From Liquidambar formosana (lineage: Eukaryota > Streptophyta > Magnoliopsida > Saxifragales > Altingiaceae): 64,000 nt of DNA. Every line of letters starts with the position of its first letter. Position 1 is the stretch's first letter. Location: positions 11,302,107 through 11,366,106 of the forward strand of contig CM077823.1 in the NCBI GenBank assembly GCA_039720395.1. The letters are read 5' to 3'. Positions 47,133 through 59,019 of this stretch are shown here, in pieces. A program made the position numbers and the translations under genes. Below the pieces are notes generated by a model. The model was given only the letters and a program-made list of their open reading frames with translations. It was not told the origin of the DNA and made no database searches.

Positions 47133-48944
47133 TGTAGACACCCCATTTTGTACCACCTAATAATTCTAAAATCCTTTTTATCCCAATTATGATAATTATT
47201 GTTTGACCTAAAGCACGTGAAATAATCCCAAGCTGGCCCACGGAATCACAGCAAGACTTCAGCAAAATTGCACAAAGAACCCATGCGTACGCATCCCCAT
47301 TGGATGAGTACGCATCATGCGTACGCAATCACTTGAGTTGCGTACGCACCTTACCTTATTCTTCTGAAATTGAATCTCTCTGTCTGTGAGGACTGTCCAA
47401 CCCGAGAGTTAGAGTCCATTCGGGATAGGGAAGGGAGAGCAATCCGGGGAGGGACTCCTAGGAACCCTAGCAAACCTTATGAATATACCATTATAATTCA
47501 GAAAAGGGGGGGACAAAAAAGAGAGAGGCAAGAAACCACTTTTGATACTAAGAGAGAGAGAGAATTGCTGGAAGGAGGGCTGTGATTCCAAAGGACTACA
47601 AAGGAGGATTGATCGAAACCGAAGGCGAATAAACCTGAGGGTAACCTTTTATCGATTTCTGTTCAGTTTCAAGAATTATGGTTATGCATGATTGAAGTAA
47701 TATTGGTATAATCATATACATGCTGGTTGATGTGTGTTATTTATTTATTATGCATGATTTAATAGAGTAGGGTTGTTAAAGAGTGAAATCCGTCATAATT
47801 CAGTAGTAGTTTTCTAAAATCAGCGATTGTATTTTAATCATAACTCTTGACTCCGAAGTCAGAATTGGACGAAATTGCTCTTCTTAGAAAGATGATTCAA
47901 TTCTGTACAATTTTGTATTTCACAAGTTTTGTCCAATTCCGACGTTTTTATACTAAAAAACGCGATTGAAGTTTCTGCTTTTGCAAAGTGACGAAAATCA
48001 TTTTTCTTTTTCTGTCTCTCTTTTGTTTATTCGATCTCATTGTGCATGATTATGGGTGAAATATGATGTTAGAATGCATGCTTAGGATAAATAAGTTGTA
48101 TAATTATTGTTTAGCATGCCATGATAGTGGAGCAAGGTAAATCTGGATAGGACCGACTGCCCATTTATCATTGTTATTGTCAAACGATGATGTTAACATT
48201 GATATGTTAGGCAAACATTCTCTTTTCGGATTTCGTAGTGTTGATACTTGTTTGTAGTATTCCAAATATCTAGTTTTAGAGTTAGTTTGTGTTGTTTTCT
48301 ATTTTCTAGAATCTGGAATATGCCTACGGGTTGCGTATGCATTCAGTATGGTTGCGTACGCACCCCATTAAGGCAAACAGTCCTCTGTTCTTCAGGGTTT
48401 TCTACATGATAGTGGTTAGGGGGTTTTATATCTTAATTATTACTATTTGGAATGCATGTGGATTATTCGAGCAAAGCTAACAGAATTGCAGGTACATGAA
48501 TAAGGGTACGTACGTAACTGGCATAGATGCGTACGCACCATGTTGATTGCAAGAAGCAAGCCTATTCTCTAGTTTTGATTCTATTTAGCCTTGTTATATT
48601 ATTCCTGGGTTATATATTCTGCATATTTCATCCATTGTTGCATGATATAATTATTGGATGTTTTAGGGTTGATTTTAATTGAATGACAATTTAATTATGG
48701 CCAATAGTTATGTGTGGGGGCCGGTTTTGACTGAGCATTGTCGGGTGCCTACACCTTCCCGATGATGTACCCTAGCTCTGAAGCCGAATCTCTGGTTATG
48801 CAAGCTGGACCCTACTAGGGTTCATTGTTCCCAAATAGTAACTTGGTGGCGACTCCTCTTCGTGATTAGTCTTTCGAGGCTAATTGCATATTCTCGAACC
48901 ATCGCGGTGGTTGAAATACTTCTCTTTAAGGCGTGGTGCTCACA
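47133..48944 (+). mobile_element. solo Tat-type LTR, 1,812 bp
   Basis: It starts TGTAGACACCCCATTTTGTA, ends GTGGTGCTCACA and has exact CTTAA flanks. The central part (about 47820-48010) matches the foreign segment of LTR B2. Several TGCGTACGCA palindromes occur in it. No coding sequence is present. The 71-residue frame at 47370-47585 is chance. Confidence 0.95.
47284..47351. repeat. palindromic GCGTACGC cluster in U3 of the solo LTR
   Basis: ATGCGTACGCAT, a diverged AGTACGCAT, ATGCGTACGCAA and TTGCGTACGCAC occur within 70 bp about 150 bp from the LTR start. Further copies lie near 48352 and 48528. Confidence 0.8.
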
Positions 48945-48949
48945 CTTAA
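48945..48949. repeat. target-site duplication CTTAA (right)
   Basis: Identical to 47128-47132. Confidence 0.95.
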
Positions 48950-49290
48950 TTTTCATGCGTTTGGAACCAGACGACCTTTTATTATTCTTGAAAGAGAAAA
49001 TAACAAAATTGTTATCATAAAATATCTTTAAAGGTCTCACAATAGAATCCACTACCTGAAATCAAGAAATAAAATTCTTGAGCCAAATAGCCTATGTTGT
49101 GGTCTCATAACATGCTGTAAATTCTGCTTACATGGTTGAAAATGCTACGGTAGTTTGCTTCACGCTCTTCCAAGAAATTACATCTCCAACAAACATGAAG
49201 ATATGCCCTGATGTGGATTTCAAATCATCCGGACATCCACCAAAATCTTAATCTGCATAACCTACCACCTCAAGATTCTCACCCTTGCTG
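48950..49290 (-). pseudogene. copia RNase H, main part
   Basis: The minus strand reads EVVGYAD, a stop, then FGGCPDDLKSTSGHIFMFVG, VISWKSVKQTTVAFST, and DSIVRPLKIFYDN.. NNKRSSGSKRMK. These are successive copia RNase H motifs (first Asp in YAD, then AEF, then the YDN block). Stops replace residues at several points, including the Glu-bearing STMEAEF motif, where a TAA precedes AEF. Confidence 0.85.
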
Positions 49291-49348
49291 TAGGTAAGCA
49301 TAAAACCTTGGTTCTTTGCAAATATTGCATAACTTTCTTTGTAGCTTA

Positions 49349-50150
49349 CTAATGTAGTTCATTAGGATTAGCTTGAAACCTATAAAGTACGTTAGTAGCA
49401 AAAGCTATATCTGGGCAAGTACAGACTTGAGCATCTCCAAATATTGAATCATAAGGTTTATCATTCATAAGTTCTTTCTCCATATCAGTCTTTGAGCACT
49501 TATCTTTAGTAAGTTTATCTCCTTTTATATTAATTGGGTACCTCATTAAGAAAACAATTTAACATATTAAACTTCTTAAACACACGGTCAATATACACCT
49601 TTTGAGATAATCCAACAACACCACAATGTATATCAATCACTATGAATCTTAATTCCAAGAACATACAATACTCCCCCAAGATCTTTCATCTTGAAATGTT
49701 TGGATTGAAGAGATTAGCTGCTCAAAGTAAACTAATACCACTACTAGCCAATAGAATATCATCAATATAAAGAATGATAAAAATGAATTTACTCCCACTG
49801 ACCCTAAGGTATATATACTGATCAATAATATTTTCAACAAAATCATATGACCTCACTATCTCATACCACTGTCTTGATGCTTGTTTCAGACCATAAATAG
49901 ATCATTTCAATTTACACACCAATGCTCCTAATATGAGGATCACCATTTGTGAAAGTGGTTTAACATCCATTTGATGCAACTTTAAATCAAAATGTGCTAT
50001 AAGTGCCATAATGATCCTAAAATATATAACCTTTAGGCCTTTCAGGAAAATCAATGAACTAACAACTAATGGTTCTAGGATTGAACTTCTTTTCTTGTGT
50101 ATTGTAAATCCTAGTTTAACCCTACATCCCCAAACACGAAGGCAATTCAA
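49349..50150 (-). pseudogene. copia reverse transcriptase
   Basis: Pieces in three frames give AHFDLKLHQMDVK (first catalytic Asp), IIMALIA, KFIFIILYIDDILLA (the catalytic YxDD as YIDD), a KVYIDRVFKKF block and AQVCTCPDIAFATNVLYRFQ (copia PDIAFA motif). Many frameshifts break it. The usual AFLNG after DVK is degraded. Confidence 0.8.
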
Positions 50151-50880
50151 ACTAGGTTTCCTACTAGGCTACTAGTCCAAAATTTTAAAAATATTTTAAG
50201 TACAGATTTACTAGGAACCATATTAAAGATGTAAACAGTCATTTTAAGAACTTTTCCCCACAATAACTCAGTCAAGAATAAATTGTAAATTATACTTCTT
50301 ACCATGTCCTTAAGGTATGGTTGCACCTTTCAGAAACACAATTCTGTTTTGGTGTTCCAGGCATAGTATAACTATGAAACAGTACACATTTTTGGAGAAA
50401 TAATGCAAAAAGACTTGGGTTACAACCAAAATCTCCCTATTTACTATAGTATTCACCACCACGATCAAACTTCATAACCTTAATATTTTTTTCCAATTAC
50501 TTCTCAATTTTAGCATTGAAAACTTTAAAGACATCAAAGGCATTAAACTTATCTTGAATTTAAAAGACATAACCATAACGAGAAAAGTCATCAATGAAAG
50601 TGATGAAGTAATGATGACCATTTAAGATTGAAGTTGGAAAATGACCGCAAATATCTATAGAGTTAATTTTAAGAGCTTATGAATATGAGTGGAACCTTTC
50701 TTCCTAGATTTTGTGAATTTTCTTTTTATACAATCAATACTAACACCAAAATCTCCAAAATCTAATTGATTAAGAATACCTTCTTTTATTAGTCTTTTAA
50801 TCATTTTCCTCAAAATGTGACCTAATTGATTATCCCAAAACATAGAATCAATGTATAGCTCATCAATCAACCATTTCCAA
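50151..50880 (-). pseudogene. copia GAG-pre-integrase and integrase remnant
   Basis: Frame 50870-50655 gives MFWDNQLGHILRKMIKRL, then EGILNQLDFGDFGVSIDCIK and KFTKSRKKGSTHIHKLLKL. This is the H2C2 finger and pre-integrase block; the first His of the usual LWHxRLGH appears changed, the second is kept. The catalytic core between 50640 and 50151 is heavily decayed. Confidence 0.75.
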
Positions 50881-51136
50881 CCTCACAAGAATTATTAAAC
50901 ACACTAAACCATTTTCATTAAATGTGAAGGAAAATCCAGATTTGACAAGTTTAGAAACAGAAACTAAATCAAATGAAAAAAAACAGACCCTCACTGAATT
51001 CTAAAGTCTCCTATGACCTTGACTTCAACCTTCATGTCATTCCCTATGAACACATTCACCTCATCCTTGGTTGGTACCTCCTTGATAATGAACCCCTTTA
51101 TTCCTCTTCTCAAGCTAAGCTTTAAACCTATGACAT

Positions 51137-51195
51137 TCCATTCTTATGCACCCAAACTTCTTGTAGTGATAACACTAAATCTTTTTTTTATCAAC
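51137..51195 (-). pseudogene. copia zinc knuckle remnant
   Basis: The minus strand reads CYHYKKFGCIRMEC, a CCHC knuckle in which the second Cys is Tyr and the His is Cys. It lies between gag and integrase as expected and would no longer bind zinc. Confidence 0.6.
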
Positions 51196-51427
51196 TTATA
51201 GGCTTTGAGGTGCATTAGGATTAGGAATAGGCTTCCTATTATTTCTATTATTCCCACTGGTTTCCTATGTGGGTTAGAACGCCTATTTCTTTGTCACCGA
51301 TGTACAAGATTAGCATTCTCACCTTTCTCACGGTGAAGTTTTTCCTCTTATTGCATGCAAGCATAAATGAGTTCGTCTAGGCTCTACTTCTCCTTTTGGG
51401 CATTGTAGGTACCTTGAGTTGGTTATA

Positions 51428-51950
51428 TTATGAAAGAAGAGAATTGAGTCCCAAGTGAGCAAGGAAGGAATCTAACATTTTCAATCTAGAAGATAGGTCA
51501 ACCATCTGCAAGATATACTCACGCACATTCTTATAACTATCATATCTAAGATCAGTCAAAGTACTCATTAGGTTTCTTATTTCAGTCTTATCAAATTCTA
51601 GAAACTTCTGTTCCATTGCATTTAGGAATTGTTTAACAGTTTTGCAATTAGGATTTCCACCACAAATGGTGTCGGACATGGATCTCTTTATAATTAAAAG
51701 ACACATATGATTAGCCTTTTCCCATTTTTCATATTTCAATTTCCCATCCACATAATTACCATATGTGGGCTTCGGAGGTGCATCCTCTCTGAAGGCTAAG
51801 TCAAGATCCATAAGTCGCAGAACAATTTTTAAATCTTGCTGCTATTTCTTAAAATTGGTTCCGTTCAGAGTCACAATGGAGGATAGTTGGCTAGTAACAA
51901 CTGAAGTGTTCAAAACTGAAGGTCATAAATAAAATGCTATGTTAAACAAA
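51428..51950 (-). pseudogene. copia gag
   Basis: The segment from about 51905 reads SSIVTLNGTNFKK, a TAG in place of the usual Trp, then QQDLKIVLRLMDLDLAFRED. The 127-residue frame 51811-51428 continues with YEKWEKANHMCLLIIKRSM, FLNAMEQKFLEFDKTEIRNL and NVREYILQMVDLSSRLKML. This is the UBN2-type copia capsid. It packages copia RNA. Apart from that single stop it is well preserved and is the best-kept part of this element. Confidence 0.85.
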
Positions 51951-53472
51951 TTGTACTGAATTATTAAAGGCATAACTTTATGCTCTAATTTCTTTATGAG
52001 CTCTTATGGGGGTATAAGTCACTCTATTGTAACCTCTCATTTGGGTGGAGATCACAATAGGCACAGTCCGCCCAACTGTATCACACTGCTAACCAATAAG
52101 AAATATACGAATTTTCAAAAGATTCATTACCTTTGGGTAGAAGAACCTTTATCAATCTATACATTTTATTAATTACAATGTTGCCATCATTTGGATTTAA
52201 ACATGCAACAATTTCCTTTTGGGTCAACTATCACTTGTTAGAACCCAAATAATACAGCTGCAATCCAAAATACTGTAGACCAGAAAACCTTATGATCTTC
52301 ATGAATGGACCGCTTTGGCGGCTACCCACCCAATTAACCAATAGGATCCCCTTAGTACGGGATTGCCATATAGTCCATTAACAAGTTCCAATATAAATCA
52401 TGTGGATATTTAAATCATGGGACATAATTATTATTACACGTGTGTATGGATACTTGAATAACATATGACCATGATAATGTAAGAAAATAACATACGACCT
52501 CATATTGGAAAAACTCAATAAAAAGAGCAATTAAAAAACCATATATGAAAAATCTCAAGTTTCATGCTAATTCGCCCTTTTTTTTTTTTTGGTTAATAAG
52601 GAGTCAATTCGGGTCTAAGAAAAATTCAATCATTGAGCCAATATAATGGATGATATTATCGCGTGGGTTATGATGACCCGGACCCAACATGCTTGCTACT
52701 AGTAGTGCATGAATTCCAAACCCAGGTGAGTAAATGCAATTCACTGGATGGAGTCATCTACTTCCTCCAACAATTATTATTGTGCCATATATGGTTTTGG
52801 TCCAAATTTTTGTATCCATCTAAGTATCAATCCAACATAATACATAAGGGTGGAAACCATAAGGAAGCTAATTCCCTTTTAGAAATGAACTTAATATTTG
52901 ATATAAAGGCCATCTTGAAGTATATTTCATAAAGACAATTGAAACTTTACCAATTAGTTGTGGCTCATGTGACTATATAGATTCAACCCTATTGCTTAAG
53001 CTAAAGAGAGAATCTAGTGTCTATAACTCAAACATAAAATATGAGTTCTTTAGAAACTATATTTCAATAAGTGGGACAAGTACAGTAAAATTACCAATAG
53101 TGGCTGAGGTTGAAAATTTTGGTATTTTATATAAAATAACATTCTGAAAATTAAATTAATGATGCAAACAAAATTTCTTAACAAATTCTTAATTGTAAAG
53201 TGTGTAGTTCTACGCTTTTCAAGGCCAATGAAAGAATATATGGCATCCAACTTCTTATTCCATAACTCCATAACAAATGTATTGAATAAAACATACATGG
53301 TTGGAAATATAATCATATAAGAATCAAAGCTCGTATAGGATTTAGGCAAGATAGAAATTGAATGGCATCTAATTCAGTTTACAAAATTTCGGTTCTTCAC
53401 GGTTTGATATTCTATGCAATTAAAATTATAAATATTAAACTACATAATTGCAGCCTATGAACTTAAAGCAAA
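51951..53472 (-). other. copia 5' leader region
   Basis: This region of about 1.5 kb between gag and PBS is longer than a usual copia leader, so another insertion may be hidden here. A poly-T tract is at about 52569-52581. The frames at 52663-52932 (+) and 53050-53349 (-) have no known motif. Confidence 0.45.
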
Positions 53473-53487
53473 TTGGCTCTGATACCA
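53473..53487 (-). promoter_or_regulatory. copia primer-binding site
   Basis: TGGTATCAGAGCCAA on the minus strand, complementary to the initiator-Met tRNA 3' end. It lies two bases from the LTR start. Confidence 0.85.
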
Positions 53488-53489
53488 AC

Positions 53490-53645
53490 TGTTAGAATTT
53501 AATAGATCGATAAATTTGCCAAGTTCATAAGCATGCATAAAAATTAAAACAATTCTTGCGTACCTGAAGACTCCATTGATGTGCAATTCAGAACTTTGAA
53601 CCACCAATCCAGTAGTACATCAATGGTCTTCCACCCTCTCCCATA
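53490..53645 (-). mobile_element. copia 5' LTR, part before the gap
   Basis: It begins TGTTAGAATTTAA beside the PBS (the end of the LTR in element orientation) and runs into the assembly gap. The far end cannot be located. Confidence 0.65.
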
Positions 53646-53745
53646 NNNNNNNNNNNNNNNNNNNNNNNNNNNNNNNNNNNNNNNNNNNNNNNNNNNNNNN
53701 NNNNNNNNNNNNNNNNNNNNNNNNNNNNNNNNNNNNNNNNNNNNN
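53646..53745. other. assembly gap, 100 N
   Basis: Exactly 100 N in a row, a conventional placeholder of unknown true length. Confidence 1.
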
Positions 53746-54163
53746 AGTGTCTTTTATATATTAAGAGAGAGAGAGAGAAGGAACATGAAGAATGGTGGCT
53801 GACCATATAGATTTGGTGTAGATCTGCCACCATACACGTGAGTAGGTGATCATAGACATAGATCTAGGATTTTTGATATGTAGATCTAGGTTGATCGAGT
53901 GACGGAGTGAGGTTGAGGCACTGAGGTGGTGACGATGAGTCACTGAGGCAATAACATAGTGATCGTGACGACGAGACGATGATGGTGACTGTGACAGTGA
54001 GGTTGAAGTCGTAAAGGTAAGGGAGTAATGGAGTGAGGTTGAGTCATTGAGGCGGTAATGGTGAGGCAGTGACGGTAAGGGTGAGGCAGCGAAGAAAGGG
54101 TGAGGGTGAGAGGGCGAAGCAGGCAACAGAAACAAAATGATCTCATTTTTGTGGTCTCATTTT

Positions 54164-54195
<32 letters not shown>

Positions 54196-54200
54196 CTTTT
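53746..54200. repeat. GTGA-rich low-complexity DNA and poly-T
   Basis: A (GA)n tract (53764-53778) is followed by GTGACGG/GTGAGG/GGTGACGATG words up to 54110, then a poly-T run of about 32 bases from 54164. The frames on the minus strand here are made of this repeat and are not genes. Confidence 0.7.
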
Positions 54201-55610
54201 TGGGATTTGGCCATTAGTCTACAATATATAACTTATTTGACAATTAGTCAAGCAATTCTTTTTTTAACTCAAATAGTCCATTTGCCTATAATATGACAAA
54301 AGTACCCTTTGAAACTCATGTCTATGTCCTTCCTCACCTCATTCTCTCTATTGTGTCTCTGATTTTTCACCGGCAAACATGACCACCACTCCATCGAGCA
54401 TCGCCACCAGATCTGGTTCCTCCCTCCTTCCCTTTCTAACTAGTACCAGCAAGCATGACCACCACACGTACCAACATGCATGAGCACCACACTGTCGAGC
54501 ATCCCCACTAGATCTGGTTCTTTTCTAACCAAATTTATTCAACTATCAGGTTGTTTGTGTTCTTCATCTTTGTTCTACGATCATCAGATTCAAAGTAGCC
54601 AAGAGAGAAGAAGGTGTGAAAGGTGCAATCTAGTGATTTGGTGCTATGAAGATGATAATTAATTGTGTTGTGGAGATGATGATTTGCGAAGGAGGGCTCG
54701 ACCAAGAGAGAAGAAGGTGTGGATGGTGCAATTTGGTGCTAAGGTTCATTTTGGGCAGTTAAACAATTTCTCTATAATTTCTTTAGTTTTTTTATTTCAA
54801 GAGTTGCAATTCAAGTTCTGAACAAAAAAAATGCTTCATTTACTGTATATAAATCAGTAAACTTTACTTTACAAGTTATATTGACTTTAATTAGGATGAT
54901 ATCCTCATAAAACCAGTTTGACGAAGTAAAGCATACAAAACCGTGAAATTTTACTACTTCACTATAAAATTTTACTACTTCAAATCTGGAAGGAAACAAA
55001 TGAGACATTTTTTTTTACACGAACATAAGGAATAATAGTCGAGTTTTAGATTGGAGAAAATGGAGGGGTATTTTTTTATTTTTATTTTATTTTATTTTAT
55101 TTTTTTGTCTCTAGTCGAGCTTCAGATCGAAATGTTGGGAACAATCCCATCTTTGCAAGAAGCTAACCAAGCCCTTGTTGCACACCTACATGCCCAACTT
55201 TCAAAGAAGTAAAATTCGCTGTAAAATTTATTTGGTAAAGTAGTAAAATTTTACTACTTTATTATAAATTTTATTACTAAAGTAGTAAAATTTTATAGTT
55301 TTATGAAGTATTACATTAGACTGTGTCAAGTAGTAAAATTTTACGATTTTAATTTTTTTAATAATTACCTAATCAATATGGATCTTTTTTCGAAAATATC
55401 AAAGAGTAGATTCCAAAAATATAATTTTTTTTTTAAAAAAACGGATATGTATATTGTAAATTATAAGCTTTTAAAAATTATAATACTAAAAGATTAAGTT
55501 AGTTACATAGGGTGCCCTTAATAACAAGAAGAGGAGTACCCAAATAATAAGGGTAAACCAGGCAATTTTAAAAAAAGTGTGACTAATTGATAAATAAGTT
55601 CAATCTCCTT
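54200..55610. mobile_element. possible TIR element
   Basis: TTATTTGACAATTAGTCAAG near 54231 is opposed by GTGACTAATTGATAAATAAG near 55578, the inverse complement with few changes. The interior has a near-duplicate GCATGACCACCAC..GATCTGGTTC block (about 54379-54420 and 54450-54521) and the palindromic motif cluster below. Ends and target duplication are not resolved. Confidence 0.35.
54940..55345. repeat. clustered TAGTAAAATTTTACTA palindromes
   Basis: At least five copies or half copies occur. The one at 55237-55260 is a perfect 24-base palindrome with half AAAGTAGTAAAA. Confidence 0.85.
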
Positions 55611-55616
55611 GATTAA

Positions 55617-56820
55617 TCTATACTACCTATAAAAAGTTGAATGTAAGAAAAACTTTTGATTGACTAATATACCCTTATTTTAATTTTTAAATACACAACT
55701 GCCCTTCTGCATATATAGGAAATACAGCAATATAAAACACATACCTTAATAAGAATTCTAAAGAAACTATACAACTATCCTTCTGCATATATAGGAAATA
55801 TAGCAACATATATAGGAAATATAGCAATATAAAACACATACCTTAATAAGAATTCTAAGGAAACTATAATTCGTATAATAATTAAATAAAACCAAACCCA
55901 GATAGGAATTTTAAGGAAACGGAAACTATAATTCGTATATAATAAATGAACAGCCGGATTGTAAATTTCACTTTCTCCATCAAGAGTAGCTTCAACCTTC
56001 TCTCCACCTTTTCCATTAACAGCGACTTCTCCCTTCTTTGATAAGTTTTACTCTACAAATTATAATATATATATGGTACTATGCTGGAAATTTGTTGAGT
56101 TGGGTTTTGATTTGAATGCTAATAATCACATTAGGTTTTATTTAATTTTGTTCCTCTAAGAAATTAATTTTATGCAATCATATTTCATTTAAATTCTATA
56201 TATCATTCCTAGAGTTTTTTTATTCAAGTTTTTGGTTTTGTATTTTTTATTTTTGCTGTGAGTATTTTCACTTACTTTTGATTTGATTGGTAGAGTTTCA
56301 TAAGTAATTTGCTAAAATGTTTTTGTGTTTGAATGCTAAACCTTTTATTTTACGTGGTAAATCATCTAATTATATTTTTTCTTTTGATGAAAAATTGCTC
56401 TTGGAAATATCTGATGGGAATTGAAAAGCTATTTTTATATTCTCATTCTCTTTCTAATTTTTTCTTGCTGATAAAATATCCTTTGTAAGAGGTATGTATT
56501 TTATTTTATTATTTTTAAAAAAAATGCTCAATCTCTATGTTTTCTTTCTGTTTTTTTCTTGGAAATTAAAATTCCCTTCTGAAAACTACACTGTTTATGG
56601 GTGATTTGAGGGGTGTGCCGAAAAACAAGGGCCTTAGGTTTCTAAATGTTATTGATGAGGCATCTTGCCTTATTTTTTGATTTGTAATTTTCCCCATTTT
56701 TTGAATCCTAAGATTAGTTTTCGTGCTATGTTATCTTTGGTTGTTTCAATTAATGGGATGTTGAGCTCCAATGATGCATTGTGGAATGTCTCGCTACAAA
56801 GTGGGGATCCATAGATTCTT

Positions 56821-56852
<32 letters not shown>

Positions 56853-57659
56853 CAAACAAACAAACAAACAAACAAAGAAATTGAAGAAAGGTAGTAGTAA
56901 AGTTTCATTTGAATGAAGTGAAATAATATCCCATGATAGTAATATGGTGTTATAACTCTTATCTTTTTGAGCATGTACTTATTCTTTAAGTGATCCAAAA
57001 TGTATTAGAATTTGTTGATGTGTAAGTCACATTATATAAACTACTAATTCATTAATAAATTTCTATTCTTTTGCATATAATTTCTACGATACAATGGACT
57101 TGCCACATGGTTAACAATTCAACCAAATTAAATTCTCTTTAGAGATTAAGTATATACTTTCTTCATTTATTTTGATTCTAATTATTCTCTTTTTTACTTC
57201 TTTATTGATATGCTTCTTATTGTAGATGTGTAGAAAATTATTGGACAATGAATAAATTATTTGTCAAGTTTCTTAATAGTTACGTATCATTTTGTATTAG
57301 CATTTTTTTCCAAATCATTTGATGTACACAGACCAAAACCTTTTACGGAGTAATAAATAATTTCTTAACATCTCAAATCTTCACACTTGATATGGATTAA
57401 ATGTTAAAGAATAAATGGCCGCATAACCTTCCTTAAGTAAATTAAGTTTATATTTAATCGATATGGACAGTATTGAAGAGATAATTACCACTAGATGAGG
57501 GGTTATGCTATGTGAAAAGGGTCAATCCCTACTTAAGCTAAAAAGATCTTGGGAAGCATCGATCTTTTATATGTTTATTTAGGAAAAATAATTAATGATC
57601 TTTAAATCATTTTATTGTTGACAAAAAATCCACGTGCAACGCACATGTGCAATAACTAG
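55617..57659 (+). mobile_element. Helitron 1, 2,043 bp
   Basis: The 5' end is TCTATACTACCTATAAAA preceded by A. The 3' end is a small hairpin (CACGTGC AAC GCACATG, one mismatch) and then CTAG followed by T. These are the rules of Helitrons: 5' TC, 3' CTRR with hairpin, and A/T host site. The first 450 bp match Helitron 2 in inverse orientation. The interior is AT-rich with an (A)n(AAAC)n tract at 56825-56876. I see no Rep/helicase, so it is non-autonomous. Confidence 0.85.
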
Positions 57660-58238
57660 TTGACTTAAAAAAACTCTTACTTAATTAACTGCCAATATTT
57701 TACCAAAAAATAGACTAATCGCCAATTTCCCCATTTTTGTTCCCTTAATTAGTATTGTGGTCCATTTTTCCATGCCAACTTACTGAGTTTTTCGCCTTCC
57801 ATAAAACCTCTTGCAACAAAATTACACGAGCGCTCTCCATGTCCATACCACGTCCAAATCATGACAGTGCACAAAATCGTTGGGTCTGGGACCACATGAA
57901 GCTAGGCCTCACTTTCATGGTTGGTCTTCCATGCATGATGAAAGAAATCAGCTCTCACTTTCAAGATCTGGGGCCACTCACTGCTCACAAACCTTGTGTA
58001 TGAGTTTTGTAGATGGAAAAACAGTCTCATTGCTCTATGGGATAACGAGGACTGGTTACCAAAAAAAATACGGCCGTATCTTTTAATGAAAGATTACCGT
58101 GCATGACTTCTCAGCATTTTTTTTTATTTTTTTTGTGGTAATATAATTTTGGAAAAAATTATAGATTACTCCCCGAACCTTTGAACGGAAATTACTTTAC
58201 GTGCATTTGGGCTCTGAAACGATATATAAGTTCTCTCT

Positions 58239-58273
<35 letters not shown>

Positions 58274-59019
58274 TCCAAGAAAAGGTATATATGAGCTGAT
58301 CAATGTGAATTTCGAAGCCTCGAAGGACCAATGCAATCACAACTCAGCCCAATGCAAAACAAGAGCAAATGCACGTAAGTGCATGTTCAATGCACATGCA
58401 ATGCACGTATGCACACACCTAATGCACATCCATGCACGTATGTGCATGCCCCGTATTTGAGATTTTAAGACTTCTACTTGCAATCTTGGGATCAAATTAA
58501 CATTGGCATATCCTAAAAAATATTAGGTGTAGCAAGTAAAATATATATGGTATTAGATGTGATGAAAATATTGTTGAAATAATTCAAATGGCAATACACC
58601 CTAACATTGTAGTAAAGCAACAAAGCTATTTACTGTAGACACAAGCTCGTGCTACATAATATGGCAATACACCTGTGTTTTCACTAAGTTCAAACTCCCA
58701 ACTTCTCTCTACATTTTCTCACCCATTTCTTAACCGATTTCAATGATTTTTAAAGATCTCTTGGTGCTCTACAAGGTTGAATAAATAGTTTTTTCAAAAA
58801 CTCGCAATGTAACTGAGGTCTTGGGGCTCAAAGTAGCGGGTTTTAACAACCCAAAAATTTGCAATTTTCAAAACAATGAGTAATGGCCATTTTCTCTCAA
58901 ATCTGACCTCACAAACGGATTCCTTGACCCCAAAAACCTAACGTAAGGTCACAAACGCTAACCCAACTTAGGAAAAATGAGCATATAACAAGCTACACAC
59001 AAATGGTTACATATATATA
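57660..59019. other. unassigned DNA between Helitrons
   Basis: A poly-T run lies at 58242-58272 and a dense cluster of TGCA words at 58367-58450. Overlapping frames at 57755-58086 show no known motif. Confidence 0.5.
58367..58450. repeat. TGCA-rich cluster
   Basis: About nine TGCA tetramers, mostly inside ATGCACGT or CATGCA words, occur in 84 bp. They alternate purine and pyrimidine. Confidence 0.7.

Larger units (their letters stand above)
46990..53489 (-). mobile_element. Ty1/copia retrotransposon relic with nested solo LTR
   Basis: The minus-strand order is 5' LTR (from 53490), PBS, a leader of about 1.5 kb, gag, zinc knuckle, integrase, RT and RNase H. Integrase before RT defines copia. 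All domains contain stops and frameshifts. RNase H is split at 47132/48950 by a gypsy solo LTR. The 3' LTR is not recognisable left of 46990, where a 49-bp tandem array lies instead. Confidence 0.85.

Noticed and set aside
53581..53833. Open frames through the assembly gap on both strands
   Set aside because: They exist only because N codons do not stop translation.
53761..54146. Two Ser/His/Pro-rich frames on the minus strand
   Set aside because: They are translations of the GTGA-rich repeat, with no conserved domain.
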